From Deltaproteobacteria bacterium (lineage in GTDB: Bacteria > Myxococcota_A > UBA9042), in the NCBI GenBank assembly GCA_020632665.1, contig JACKFC010000009.1, positions 86,007 to 150,006 of the forward strand: DNA of 64,000 bases. Reading direction: 5' to 3'. The translations under genes and the position numbers were made by a program. The notes under the pieces are model-generated. The model was not told where the DNA came from. It did no database searches and saw nothing but the letters and a program-made list of their open reading frames with translations. The stretch's first letter is position 1. Each line of letters opens with the position of its first letter. This document shows, piece by piece, positions 52,209 to 61,740 of this stretch.

Positions 52209-54998
52209 ATGTTCGTCTCGCAAAATTGGATCCGGGAGCTGATCGGAGACGCGAGCGTCGATTTCGCCGCGCTCGAAGGCCGCTTCGTGCTCGCCGTCGC
52301 CGAGATCGAGGGCGTGGTCCGCTTCGGCCATGGCCTCACGGATGTCGTGATCGGTGAGGTCGTCGGCGTCGAACCGCACCCGAACGCGGACAAGCTGCGG
52401 CTCGCCGACGTCGACCTCGGGCCGTCGCGGCCGGCGGTGCGCGTGGTCTGCGGCGCGCCGGATCTCCGGCTCGGGATGCGGGTGCCCTTCGTCCCGCCGG
52501 GCGTGGCGCTGCCCTCGGGGATCGAGGTCCGCCACGGCGAGGTCCGTGGCATCCCTTCGCCGGGAATGCTCGCCTCCGAAGCCGACCTCGGGCTCTCGGA
52601 GGACCACGACGGGTTGCTCGAGCTGCACGGCGTGACGGCGCCCAACGGCACCGCGCTGCCCGATGCGATTCCGGGCCTGGAAGACGTCCTCTACGAGATC
52701 GACAACAAGAGCCTGACCCACCGCCCCGACCTCTGGGGCCACCTCGGCATCGCCCGCGAGATCGCGGCCTTGCTCGACCGCCCGCTGCTGCTGCCGCCGA
52801 CCGACGCCGTCTTCGGCGGCCCGGCGCCCTTGGCCGGCGGCGTCGCGATCGACCCGGGCGCGGCGGACGTCTGCCCGCGCTACCTCGCGGCGCGCTTCTC
52901 CGGTGTGCAGGTCGCGCCCTCGCCGGTGGCGGCGCGGCTGCGGCTGCGCGCGCTGGGCGTGCGGCCGATCAGCAACGTGGTCGACGCCACCAACCTGGTC
53001 ATGCTCGAGACCGGCAACCCGCTGCACGCCTTCGACGCGCGCTTCGTCCGCGGCGAGCAGATCGTGGTGCGGCGGGCCGCCGACGGCGAGACGATCCGCA
53101 CGCTCGACGACGCCGTGCGCACGCTGCAGGCAGACGATTTGGTCATCGCCGACGGCGAGGGCCCGGTCGCGCTGGCCGGGATCATGGGCGGCGGCGACTC
53201 GGAGATCCGCGACGATACGACCACGGTGGTGCTCGAATCGGCCAACTTCGATGGTGCGCAGATCCGCAAGACGTCGGCGCGCCTCGGCCTGCGCTCGGAG
53301 AGCTCGGCCCGCTTCGAGAAGAGCCTCGACCCGGACCTGCCGGCCTTCGCCGCGGCCCGCTTCGCCGCGACGCTGGCCGCGCTCTGCCCCGGCGCCGCGC
53401 CCTGTTCGACGCTGGTCGACGTCGGCCGCCACGCCGAGGCCCCCGCGCCGCTGCCGCAGATCGACGTCGGCCGCGACTACCTCCGCCAGCGCCTGGGCCT
53501 CTCGGACGCGCTGCTGCCGGATGCCGCGCTCGACGCCACCCTGCTCCGCCTGGGCTTCCGCCTGCAGGAGGGCGCAAAGGGCCGCCTGGTCGTGACGGTG
53601 CCGCGCTTCCGCGCCGGCCGCGACGTCGGCATCGCCGACGATCTGGTCGAGGAGCTCGGCCGCCACTACGGCTACGACCGCATCCCCTCGGCCACCGTGC
53701 TCGCCGAGGCCAAGCCGACGCCGCTGCCGCCGGCCCGCAGCCTGGAACGCCGCCTGCGCGCCGTCTGCGCCATCGGTGCGGCGCTGACCGAGGTCGAGCT
53801 CTATTCCTTCGAGCACGAGCCGACCCGCGAGCGCCTGGGGCTGCAATCCCGCGACGGCGGGGGCGGCGAGCTGCCGCGGCTGCGGCTGCGCAACACCCTC
53901 TCCTCCGAGCACGTCGCGCTGCGCCGCGGGCTGTGCGAGGGGCTGCTCGGCGCGGTCGAGCGCAACCTCGGCCACGGCACCGCCAGCGTCGGCCCGCAGA
54001 AGGGCCTGCGGGTCGGGCTCTTCGAGTTCGGCCACGGCTACCTGCCCGAGCGGACGCCGCCGCAAGGCGCCGATTTCGGCCTGCCGCCGGTGCTGGTGCG
54101 GGGCGATGCCGCGGCACGGGACGCCTACCTCGCCGGGCTCGGCGCGCTCGCCGAAGACGCCGCCCAGGCCGCGGCGAACAAGCGCGCGCTGCCGCTCGAG
54201 GCGAACCGCCTCGGCGTGGCGATCGGCGAGCGCCTCGGTGGTGGCGCCGACGGTGGCGCGGCCGAGGCCCCTCCCGCGGCGCTGACCGCTTCGCTCTGGG
54301 CCGAGGCGACCGCCGCGGTCGTCGCGGTCTTCGCTGCGCTCGGCCTGCCCGCGCCCTTGCTGCGACGGCAGGACCGCGACGCCGCGCTCTACGCCGGCAC
54401 CGCGGCGAGCCCGGGCTGCCCGGACGACGCGCCGGGCTGGCTACACCCCGCGCGCCACGCCTGGGTCTACCTGCAGGCGGCCGATGGTTCGGGTGCTGTG
54501 CGGCGGGTCGGCGTCTGCTCGATGCTGCATCCGCAGGCCCGCGCGGCGCTCGAGGTGCCGGCCGAGGTCGCGCTGGTCGAGCTCGACACCGACGCGCTGC
54601 TGCTCGCGGCGCAGGGTGTGCGGCAGAAGGCCGGCCGCCCTGCTCGCTTCCCGGCAACCGAGTTTCACATCACGGTACCTGTGCTCTCAGAAGTCGCCGC
54701 TGATGAAGTCCGCCAAAAAGTGGAGAGCGTGCTCGTGTCCAGGCGGGAACCTGCCAACGTCGAGTCAGTGGGAATTCGCAGCACATACTGGCTCCCCGAT
54801 TTGACGCATTCGCACCCATATAGGGTAACGATAGAAGTGAGATTGCGAAGTTCAGACGGAACCCTAACGAGGCAGGAGAGCCACAAGCCGATCTTGTCGC
54901 TGAAATCCCAGCTCACCGAGTGGATGAAGGGTAACCAACACGTCGTCGATGCAGACCTGCTCGCGGAGCACATCGCTGCGCTGATGCACGTGCTCTAG
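52209..54998 (+). CDS. pheT: Phenylalanyl-tRNA synthetase, beta chain
   Basis: The 929-residue protein starts at ATG 52209, 12 bases after pheS. Domains: tRNA-binding OB fold (VVIGEVVGVEPHPNADKLRL), B3/B4 editing (RISNVVDATNLVMLETGN-like segment at about 255 and KSLTHRPDLWGHLGIAREIA), B5 (VTVPRFRAGRDVGIADDLVE) and the catalytic-like B6/B7. The C-terminal FDX-ACB anticodon domain (about 815-925) begins RFPATEFHITVPV. It is longer than the usual 800 or so residues because of an Ala-rich insertion (about 625-760). The last 350 bases have a different base composition and codon choice (AGA, AGG, ATA, CTA, GTA, TCA) from the rest of the gene, which suggests a replaced 3' end. Confidence 0.95.
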   Translation: MFVSQNWIRELIGDASVDFAALEGRFVLAVAEIEGVVRFGHGLTDVVIGEVVGVEPHPNADKLRLADVDLGPSRPAVRVVCGAPDLRLGMRVPFVPPGVALPSGIEVRHGEVRGIPSPGMLASEADLGLSEDHDGLLELHGVTAPNGTALPDAIPGLEDVLYEIDNKSLTHRPDLWGHLGIAREIAALLDRPLLLPPTDAVFGGPAPLAGGVAIDPGAADVCPRYLAARFSGVQVAPSPVAARLRLRALGVRPISNVVDATNLVMLETGNPLHAFDARFVRGEQIVVRRAADGETIRTLDDAVRTLQADDLVIADGEGPVALAGIMGGGDSEIRDDTTTVVLESANFDGAQIRKTSARLGLRSESSARFEKSLDPDLPAFAAARFAATLAALCPGAAPCSTLVDVGRHAEAPAPLPQIDVGRDYLRQRLGLSDALLPDAALDATLLRLGFRLQEGAKGRLVVTVPRFRAGRDVGIADDLVEELGRHYGYDRIPSATVLAEAKPTPLPPARSLERRLRAVCAIGAALTEVELYSFEHEPTRERLGLQSRDGGGGELPRLRLRNTLSSEHVALRRGLCEGLLGAVERNLGHGTASVGPQKGLRVGLFEFGHGYLPERTPPQGADFGLPPVLVRGDAAARDAYLAGLGALAEDAAQAAANKRALPLEANRLGVAIGERLGGGADGGAAEAPPAALTASLWAEATAAVVAVFAALGLPAPLLRRQDRDAALYAGTAASPGCPDDAPGWLHPARHAWVYLQAADGSGAVRRVGVCSMLHPQARAALEVPAEVALVELDTDALLLAAQGVRQKAGRPARFPATEFHITVPVLSEVAADEVRQKVESVLVSRREPANVESVGIRSTYWLPDLTHSHPYRVTIEVRLRSSDGTLTRQESHKPILSLKSQLTEWMKGNQHVVDADLLAEHIAALMHVL

Positions 54999-55015
54999 CG
55001 GAGAAAGGTCCTGAC

Positions 55016-56233
55016 ATGAGCAACTCATCGGCCTACGCCCCCCGCGTGCTCTTCCTCTCGGGGCCGATCGAGCCGCCGTGGACGCGCTCCGACAAGAACC
55101 TGGTCCGCGACTTGGCGCTGCACCTGACCCGCTACCGCGCCCGCGTGCTGACCCACGAAGGCGTGATCGGGGCGCTGCCGCCGGAGATCGAGACCGAGCC
55201 GGCGTGGGGTCCGAAGGTCGGTGGCCACACGCCGCTGGGCCGGCGACTCGGCCTCTTCGGCCGCTTGCTCGGCTCCTCGGACGTGCAGCTGGTCCACCTC
55301 TTCTGGCCGGCCGACCCGCTGGTGGCGCAGATCGTCCGCGCCGGGGCGAAGGCGCGGGGCCTGCCGGTGATCCACACCCTGGTCCGGGCGCCGCGCAATA
55401 CGCTCGGCGCGCGGCGGATGATCGCCGGCGAGCCGGTGGTCGCGCTCTCGCGCGAGACGCAGCGCCGGGTGCAGGGCGAAGGGATCCTCGACGTCGAGCA
55501 TATCCCGCACGGCGTCGCGGTCTTGCCGCCGCGGAACGTGGTCGAAGACATGGTCCGGGCCCGCCACGGCATCCCGCAGGGTCCGCCGCTGGTGCTCTAC
55601 TGCGGCGATTATCGGCACCGCTACGCGGCGCGGACGGTGGCGGCGGTGCTGCCGCGGGTGCTGCGCGAGATCGACTGCCATTTCGTCATGGCTTGCCGCC
55701 TGCTCGACGACGACGACCGCGAGGAAGAGGCCAAGATCCGCGAGGCCGTCAGCGCCGACGGCTTCGCGCACCACGTCAGCTTCCTCAACGAGGTGGACGA
55801 CCTGCGCGAGCTGATGGCCGTCTCGACGGTGCAGATCTTCCCGGCCGATAGCGTCAACGAGCGAATGGACATGCCGCGCGTGCTGCTCGAAGGCATGGCC
55901 GAGGGGCTGGCCACCGTGGTCGCCAACAAGGCGCCCTTCGAGGAGCTGGTCGAGCCCGGCGCGGCGATCGGCGTGCCCTCGATGCAGCCGGTCGGCATCG
56001 CCGCCGCGGTGGTCGAGCTGCTGCGCGACGACCGCCGCCGCAAGCGCCTGGGCAAGATCGGCCGCAAGTTGGTGCAAGATCGCTTCTCGATCGAGGCGGT
56101 GACTGCGCGCTACGAAGCGCTCTACGACCGCGTGCTGGCCGAGGCCGCCGATCCGCTGCGCGAGATCCCCGGCGCCGGCAAGCCGCGCGGAGCCCGGATC
56201 TTCGCCTTCCGCCGCAAGAGCGAGGCGTCGTGA
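55016..56233 (+). CDS. Family 4 glycosyltransferase
   Basis: The 405-residue protein starts at ATG 55016, 17 bases after pheT. The N-terminal Rossmann half (RVLFLSGPIEPPWTRSDKNL, VQLVHLFWPADPLVAQIVRA, PVIHTLVRAPRNTLGARRM) is followed by the C-terminal half with VLYCGDYRHRYAARTVAAVL and FPADSVNERMDMPRVLLEGM. It then has AEGLATVVANKAPFEELVEP. These match GT-B retaining family 4 enzymes, which use nucleotide sugars. It has no membrane helix. It is the first gene of an operon of glycan genes and ends GTGA into the hydrolase gene. Sugar and acceptor are unknown. Confidence 0.87.
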   Translation: MSNSSAYAPRVLFLSGPIEPPWTRSDKNLVRDLALHLTRYRARVLTHEGVIGALPPEIETEPAWGPKVGGHTPLGRRLGLFGRLLGSSDVQLVHLFWPADPLVAQIVRAGAKARGLPVIHTLVRAPRNTLGARRMIAGEPVVALSRETQRRVQGEGILDVEHIPHGVAVLPPRNVVEDMVRARHGIPQGPPLVLYCGDYRHRYAARTVAAVLPRVLREIDCHFVMACRLLDDDDREEEAKIREAVSADGFAHHVSFLNEVDDLRELMAVSTVQIFPADSVNERMDMPRVLLEGMAEGLATVVANKAPFEELVEPGAAIGVPSMQPVGIAAAVVELLRDDRRRKRLGKIGRKLVQDRFSIEAVTARYEALYDRVLAEAADPLREIPGAGKPRGARIFAFRRKSEAS

Positions 56234-57420
56234 ACCTGCCGCTGGCGGACGTGCCGCCGCCGCCGACGGGGCTGCTCGAGACGCTCGCCGCATCGCCGGA
56301 CGGGTCCGCCTTGCGCTGGGCCCTGCTCGCCGCGGTCCTGCTGCTGGTCCTGGCGCTGATGACCTGGGCGCACGTCCGCTTCTGGCGTCGGCGCCTGCAC
56401 GTCCCGCTCGACTACGACGACGTCCAACGCCTCGACACCCCAGACGGCAGCGCGATCGAGCTGCGCCGGTTGCGGCCACGCGGCGAGGCCACGAGCGAGG
56501 CCGGCGAGCCCGCGCGGCCGGTGCTGATCATCCACGGCCTGGCGATCAACGAGCGCAATTGCGACGCCCACCCCGACCGCAGCTTCGCCCGCCACCTCGC
56601 CGCGGCGGGACGCGACGTCTGGTTGGTGACGCTGCGCTCGGGCCGCAACGACCACGCCCCCGGTGAGCGGAGCAGGGTCCGCTTCGCTGCGATGGCGCGC
56701 CACGACGTGCCGCTGGCGGTGCAGGCGGTCCGCGCGCAGACCGGGGCGGCGAAGATCGACCTCTGCGGCTTCTCGATGGGCGGGATGCTGCTCTACGCCA
56801 CGCTCGGCCGGGTCGTGCCCGTCGACGCTGTCGGCAAGGTCGTGATCTTCGGCTCGCCGGCGCGGCTGGGCGTACCGGTCTGGCCGCTCTCGAAGGTCAA
56901 GGGCCTGCCCGACGCGCTGGCGCCGATGATGCCCTACCGCTTCCTCTCGGCCCTGTACGCGCCGTTCGTCGATTGGTTCAGCACGCCCTTTCACCGCATC
57001 GTCTACAACCCGGACGGCGTCGCCCGCGGCCTCACCGGCAGCGTGATGGTCGACGCGATGCGCGACGTGCCGCGCCCGCTGCACCGCGAGTTCGCCGCCT
57101 GGGCGATGGGTGACGGCGAGCTGCGGGTCGACGGCGCCCGCGCGATCGACGGCCTGCGCGGGCTGACGCTGCCGGTCCGCTTCTTCGCTGGTGCCGCCGA
57201 CGGGTTGGCGCCGCCCCGCTCGCTGCGGCCGGCCTTCGAAGCCTGGGGCGCCGACGCCGCGGGGGCCGAGGGTGGCCAGCCGGACAAGGCGTTCGTCGTG
57301 CTCGGCCGCGCGACCGGCTGCGGCCACGACTACGGCCACGGCGATATGATGTACGCCGAGCGGGCGCCCGCCGAGGTCTTCGAGCCGGCGCGGCGCTTCC
57401 TCGACGGCGAGGCCGGCTGA
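56230..57420 (+). CDS. Membrane-anchored alpha/beta hydrolase
   Basis: The 396-residue protein starts at GTG 56230, overlapping the GT4 stop by GTGA. An N-terminal helix (WALLAAVLLLVLALMTWAHV) anchors it. The hydrolase core has RPVLIIHGLAINERN, DVWLVTLRSGRNDH and the nucleophile elbow GFSMGG with Ser182. An acid/base near the end is likely (GADGLAPPRSLRPAFEA, then GCGHDYGHGDMMYAERAP with a candidate His). The scaffold resembles PHA-synthase- or lipase-like hydrolases. Substrate unknown; an ester on a glycan or lipid is a reasonable guess from its neighbours. Confidence 0.85.
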   Translation: MNLPLADVPPPPTGLLETLAASPDGSALRWALLAAVLLLVLALMTWAHVRFWRRRLHVPLDYDDVQRLDTPDGSAIELRRLRPRGEATSEAGEPARPVLIIHGLAINERNCDAHPDRSFARHLAAAGRDVWLVTLRSGRNDHAPGERSRVRFAAMARHDVPLAVQAVRAQTGAAKIDLCGFSMGGMLLYATLGRVVPVDAVGKVVIFGSPARLGVPVWPLSKVKGLPDALAPMMPYRFLSALYAPFVDWFSTPFHRIVYNPDGVARGLTGSVMVDAMRDVPRPLHREFAAWAMGDGELRVDGARAIDGLRGLTLPVRFFAGAADGLAPPRSLRPAFEAWGADAAGAEGGQPDKAFVVLGRATGCGHDYGHGDMMYAERAPAEVFEPARRFLDGEAG

Positions 57421-58541
57421 TGCGGGTGCTGGTCGACGTCACCACCTGGACCGCAGGCCGAAGCGGCATCGGGATGTATACCGAGCGCCTGCTGCGGGCC
57501 TACGCCGAGACCTTCCCCGGCGACGAGCTGCTGCTGGCGAGCAACCAGCCGACCGAGGCAGACGTCCGCGGTGCGCAGATCGGGCCACAGATGCCGCTGC
57601 GCGCGCTGTGGATGCAGACGGCGCTCGCCGCGCAGGCGCGCAGCTCGGGCGCGGACGTGCTCTTCTGCCCGAACTACCTCGGCCCGCTGCTGCCCGGCCC
57701 GCCGATGGTGGCGACCTTCCACGATATGGCCGTCTACCTGACGCCGGAGACCTTCAGCTTCCGCAAGCGCGAGCTGCAGCGTCGGTTGCTGCCCCACGTC
57801 GCGGCGCGGGCGGCGGCGATCCTGACCCCGTCCGAGGCCAGCCGACGCGACGTGGTGCGCCTGCTCGACGTCGATCCGCGCCGGGTCGTGACCACGCCGC
57901 TGGCCGCCGACCCGATGTTCTTCGGCGCCAAGGACCCGGCCGCGATCGCCGCGATGCGGGCCCGCTTCGACCTGCCCGAGCGCTTCCTGCTCGCGGTCGG
58001 CACGCTGGAGCCACGGAAGAACCTGGTCCGGCTGGTCCGCGCCTTCGAGAAGATCTGGCCGCAGCACCGCGACGTCGCCTTGGTGCTGGTCGGCGGCAAG
58101 GGCTGGCGCGACGCGGCGATCCGCGAGGCGCTCGGCAGCAGCCCGGCGCGGCAGGCGATCTTGACCACCGGCTACGTCGAGGCGGCCGATCTGCGCCTGC
58201 TCTACCAAGGCGCGCAGGCGCTCTGCTACCCCTCGCTCTACGAGGGCTTCGGCCTGCCCGTCATCGAGGCGATGGCCTGCGGCACCGCGACCCTGGTCAG
58301 CCGCGGCAGCTCGCTCGACGAGGTGGCGGGCGACGCGGCGCTGGCGGTCCCGGCGCAAGACGACGACGCCATCGCCGAGGCCATGGCGCGCCTGCTGGAC
58401 GACGACACGCTGCGCCGAGATCTGGCACAACAGGGCGCCGCACGCGCGGCGACCTTCTCCTGGCAGCGGACCGCGCGCGACACGCATGCGGTCTTCGAAC
58501 GGGTGGCTGCGGGCGCAATGCCCGACGGGAGCGAAGGATGA
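57420..58541 (+). CDS. Family 4 glycosyltransferase
   Basis: The 373-residue protein starts at ATG 57420, sharing one base with the previous stop (TGATG). GT-B features: LVDVTTWTAGRSGIGMYTER, VATFHDMAVYLTPETFSFRK, ILTPSEASRRDVVRLLDVDP, LAVGTLEPRKNLVRLVRAFE, LVLVGGKGWRDAAIREALG and the EX7E motif within YPSLYEGFGLPVIEAMACGT. This is the mannosyltransferase-like GT4 layout used in O-antigen, capsule and exopolysaccharide assembly. Cytoplasmic. Second GT4 of the operon. Confidence 0.93.
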   Translation: MRVLVDVTTWTAGRSGIGMYTERLLRAYAETFPGDELLLASNQPTEADVRGAQIGPQMPLRALWMQTALAAQARSSGADVLFCPNYLGPLLPGPPMVATFHDMAVYLTPETFSFRKRELQRRLLPHVAARAAAILTPSEASRRDVVRLLDVDPRRVVTTPLAADPMFFGAKDPAAIAAMRARFDLPERFLLAVGTLEPRKNLVRLVRAFEKIWPQHRDVALVLVGGKGWRDAAIREALGSSPARQAILTTGYVEAADLRLLYQGAQALCYPSLYEGFGLPVIEAMACGTATLVSRGSSLDEVAGDAALAVPAQDDDAIAEAMARLLDDDTLRRDLAQQGAARAATFSWQRTARDTHAVFERVAAGAMPDGSEG

Positions 58542-58819
58542 GCACGGAACTGCAGGAGCTGCGCGACCTCTGCGAGCTGATCGCCGACCCCGACGACCAT
58601 GAGCCGCTGCAGCCGGCACCGGCGGCGCTGGTCGAGAAGCTCGGCGCGCTGCAGCGGCAACGCGCGCTGCGCGAGCGCTCCGGCGCGCTGGTCGAGGAGC
58701 CCTTCGACGCGCTGCTGGTCCGCGCCCGCGGTGATCGCGCATTCCCGGTCCGCGACGGCGTCGCCGACCTGCTGCCCGGCTCGGCGATCTTGCTGCAGCC
58801 CGGCGAGGCCGACGCGTGA
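58538..58819 (+). CDS. Trm112-like small protein without zinc cysteines
   Basis: The 93-residue protein starts at ATG 58538 (ATGA overlap with the GT4 stop; GGA upstream). It reads like a Trm112-type protein: LRDLCELIADPDDHEPLQP at the start and GDRAFPVRDGVADLLPGSAI at the end. These correspond to LLEILACPxC...L and YPVRDGIPVLL of that family. The expected zinc cysteines are Asp/His or absent, and a 35-residue charged insert lies between the halves. Trm112 proteins are small activators of methyltransferases and some are found in glycan clusters. It ends GTGA into the GH31 gene. Confidence 0.72.
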   Translation: MSTELQELRDLCELIADPDDHEPLQPAPAALVEKLGALQRQRALRERSGALVEEPFDALLVRARGDRAFPVRDGVADLLPGSAILLQPGEADA

Positions 58820-61740
58820 GTCGGCGCGGGGACCGACGCCGGGCCCGGCGTACCTCCCTCGTCCAAGCGTGGCTCTCGGCCCTCGCCCTGCTGGCAAGCA
58901 TCGGCTGCAGCGACGACGGAAAGAGCGGAAGGACCGACGACAAGGACACGGCTGGCGACCTGCTCGACGCCACGGCCACCGACATCAACACGACGGACGC
59001 TGACGCGACGGAGAGCGACAGCGGCGACGCCACCTGCCGCTACCTGAGCGAGGCCGGCCGTCGGCCCTGCCCGGGCGCAGCGGGCGAGGTCTTCGAAACC
59101 GGCCTCATTGGCACCATCATCCGCGTCGATGGGCCGGCGAAGCGAATCACGGTGCGCGTGGGCAAGGACGGCCCGCCGCACGCCGAGCTCGACGTCGGAC
59201 GCTGGCAGGTCGGCGTGGTGCCGAGCTGGGACGAAAAACACAACTACGATCCTTCGCTGCTGCCGGAGGACGGCCCCACCGGGCTCGCCTGGGCCAGCGT
59301 GACGAAGATGACGGCTGTGCCGCCGCACGAGGCCGGCGCAGGGCCGGGGGCCGGCGAACCGGATGGCGACAACGGCAACGTCACCTACGCCGCGTGGCGC
59401 TTGGACACGGTCTTCGCCGCCGATGCGGGCGAGAAGGCCGGCACGCCCGGGCCCGCGCTCTACTTGATCACCGGAACCTACGACTGGGGCCCCTTGCGCC
59501 TGCGCCCGGCCGACCACGCCGCGGCCAAGGCCTGGGCCGCCGATCAGCCGGCGCCCGACGGCGGTGGCCGGATCATGTACCTCCGCATCTCTGCCGAGGC
59601 ACCGCAGGACGAGGGCTACTACGGCCTCGGCGAGTTCTTCGACACCCCACAGCACCGCGGCAAGCGGCGAACGATGCAGATCGCCGGCAATTTCAACCTC
59701 GACGGCTCGAGCAACGAGGCCCACGTCCGCGTCCCGATGCTGGTCGGCACCCACGGCTGGGGCCTGCTGGTCGACAGCCTGCGGCCGATCGACTTCGACG
59801 TCGCCGCGACCGATCCGAAGCGCACGACGGTCACCATCGGCTGGCACGAGGCGACGCTGCGCCTGCTCGCCGGCTATCGGCCGCTCGACGTGGTCGGCAG
59901 CTATTGGGCGGCGAAGGGCAAGCCGCAGATGCCGGCGCCGTGGGCGGTCGGCGGCCTGATCTGGCGCAACGAGAACAAAGATCAGGCCGAGGTCCTCGAC
60001 GATCTCGCGCAGATCCGGGCACACGACCTCGCGCTCTCGGGCTATTGGATCGACCGGCCCTACGACGTCGCGGTCAACGACTTCGGTTTCGACCCCGCGC
60101 GCTACCCCGATCCGCCGGCGATGCTGAAGGCGCTGCACGACGGCGGCCTGCGCCTCGGCCTGTGGTCGACGCCCTATCTCGACCCGGGCTACAGCGGCAA
60201 GACCGAAGCGAAGAACCACAAAGAGGCGAAGGAGAAGGGCTATTTCGTCACCGGCCCAGGCGCCGGCTCGAAGATCCTGAAGTGGGGTCCGCCGATCGAC
60301 TTCACCAACAAGGACGCCGACGCCTTCTTCCGCAAGCTGATCGGGCAATACCAGGCGCTCGGCATCGAGGGCTACAAGCTCGACTACGGCGAAGACATCG
60401 TGCTCGGCCTGCTCAGCGCCCGCATCCCGTGGTTCTTCCACGACGGCAGCGACGAGCGGACGATGCACCGCGGCTTCCAGCTCGGCTACCACGCCGCCTA
60501 CGCCAGCCGCCTGCCGGCGATCGGCGCCGAGCAGCCGGGCATGGCGGGCCTGCAGGGCGGCGGCTTCATCCTCGCCCGCGCCTCGGCGCTCGGCGATCAG
60601 GTCCACACCTCGATGATCTGGCCCGGCGACCTCTGCGCCTCCTGGCACCAGCACGCCGAATGCGACCCGGGCGGCAAATGCCACGCCGGAGGGCTGCCGG
60701 CCTCGGTGAGCGCGGCGATCTCGCTGCCGACGGCGGGCCTGCCCCTCTTCGGTGCAGACACCGGCGGTTATCGCCACGGCCGCGCGCCGAAGGAGCTCTT
60801 CCTGCGCTGGTTGCAGCATACGGCGCTGACCGGCGTGCTGCAGATCGGCGGCGGCACCGAGCACCACCCGTGGCTGTCCGAGCCCGTGAAGAACGACGCC
60901 GCACCGGGCAGCCCCTTCGACGCCGAGACGCTCGACGTGGCGCGGATGCTGATCCGCCTGCACGCCCGCCTGTTCCCGCTGATCTGGACCGATCTCATGG
61001 CGATCCAGACGGCCTACAGCGGCGTCGGCCCGGTCCGCCCGCTCGGCCTGATGCTGCCCGAGCTCGCCGGCAGCGCCCTGCTCCGCGCCCACGAGGCGAC
61101 CGAGCATTTCTTCGGCGACCACCTCCTGGTCGCGCCCGTGGTGACCCCAGGCACCGAGCGCGACGTCTTCTTCCCGCCCGGCCGCTGGGTCGACTATTTC
61201 GACGGCACCATCCACGAAGCCCCAGCGACGGGCAAAGTCGAGACCCTGAAGGTCCCGCTGACCAAGCTCCCCCTCTACGTCCGCGCCGGCGCCATCGTTC
61301 CGCTGCTGCGACCGACCATCGACACCATCGCGCCGGCCAAAGACCCCGCCGTCGAGAGCTTCGCCAACAACCCCGGCCTGCTCTGGGCCCGAGTCGACTT
61401 CGGTGGCCAGCCCGCCCGCAAGGCCGATGATCCCGCCGGCGTCACGGCCCTCTGGGACGGAACCAGCCTGCGTGCGAGTGATGCCGGTGCCGGCAAGACG
61501 AGCCTGCGGGCGACCGGCGGCAAGGTCTTCACCGCCGGTGTGGTGTGGCGGTTGCGCGGGCTCGCGGTGGCACCAAAGAGCGTCGACGGCGCCGTCGAGG
61601 CGCTCGATCCTGCTGAGAGTGTGACCGCTACGGAGGCGAAGGTTGCTTCGTGCAAGGATTCTTGTTGGGCCGTGGCTCCCGGCGGGGACGTTTTTGTTCG
61701 GGCTGCTTTTGCTGATCAGGAGTTGGTGGTTTTGCCTTAG
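58816..61740 (+). CDS. Lipoprotein glycoside hydrolase of family GH31
   Basis: The 974-residue protein starts at GTG 58816, overlapping the previous stop by GTGA. A basic n-region and ALLASIGC give a lipidated Cys near 31, then an Asp/Thr-rich linker (about 32-75). The beta-sandwich domain and TIM barrel follow: GYYGLGEFFDTP, WAVGGLIWRNENKDQAEVLD, LSGYWIDRPYD and the nucleophile segment GYKLDYGED (Asp523). The candidate acid/base is Asp605 in MIWPGDLC, with GLPLFGADTGGY after it. The pattern is closest to YicI-type alpha-glycosidases (KTDFGE). GH31 members hydrolyse alpha-linked glucose, xylose or sulfoquinovose. It should act at the cell surface or in the periplasm. The last 100 bases are T-rich. 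Confidence 0.92.
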   Translation: MSRRGDRRRARRTSLVQAWLSALALLASIGCSDDGKSGRTDDKDTAGDLLDATATDINTTDADATESDSGDATCRYLSEAGRRPCPGAAGEVFETGLIGTIIRVDGPAKRITVRVGKDGPPHAELDVGRWQVGVVPSWDEKHNYDPSLLPEDGPTGLAWASVTKMTAVPPHEAGAGPGAGEPDGDNGNVTYAAWRLDTVFAADAGEKAGTPGPALYLITGTYDWGPLRLRPADHAAAKAWAADQPAPDGGGRIMYLRISAEAPQDEGYYGLGEFFDTPQHRGKRRTMQIAGNFNLDGSSNEAHVRVPMLVGTHGWGLLVDSLRPIDFDVAATDPKRTTVTIGWHEATLRLLAGYRPLDVVGSYWAAKGKPQMPAPWAVGGLIWRNENKDQAEVLDDLAQIRAHDLALSGYWIDRPYDVAVNDFGFDPARYPDPPAMLKALHDGGLRLGLWSTPYLDPGYSGKTEAKNHKEAKEKGYFVTGPGAGSKILKWGPPIDFTNKDADAFFRKLIGQYQALGIEGYKLDYGEDIVLGLLSARIPWFFHDGSDERTMHRGFQLGYHAAYASRLPAIGAEQPGMAGLQGGGFILARASALGDQVHTSMIWPGDLCASWHQHAECDPGGKCHAGGLPASVSAAISLPTAGLPLFGADTGGYRHGRAPKELFLRWLQHTALTGVLQIGGGTEHHPWLSEPVKNDAAPGSPFDAETLDVARMLIRLHARLFPLIWTDLMAIQTAYSGVGPVRPLGLMLPELAGSALLRAHEATEHFFGDHLLVAPVVTPGTERDVFFPPGRWVDYFDGTIHEAPATGKVETLKVPLTKLPLYVRAGAIVPLLRPTIDTIAPAKDPAVESFANNPGLLWARVDFGGQPARKADDPAGVTALWDGTSLRASDAGAGKTSLRATGGKVFTAGVVWRLRGLAVAPKSVDGAVEALDPAESVTATEAKVASCKDSCWAVAPGGDVFVRAAFADQELVVLP

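Noticed and set aside
51033..54065. Open frame of about 1010 codons on the minus strand
   Set aside because: It is antisense to pheS and pheT, which are certain.
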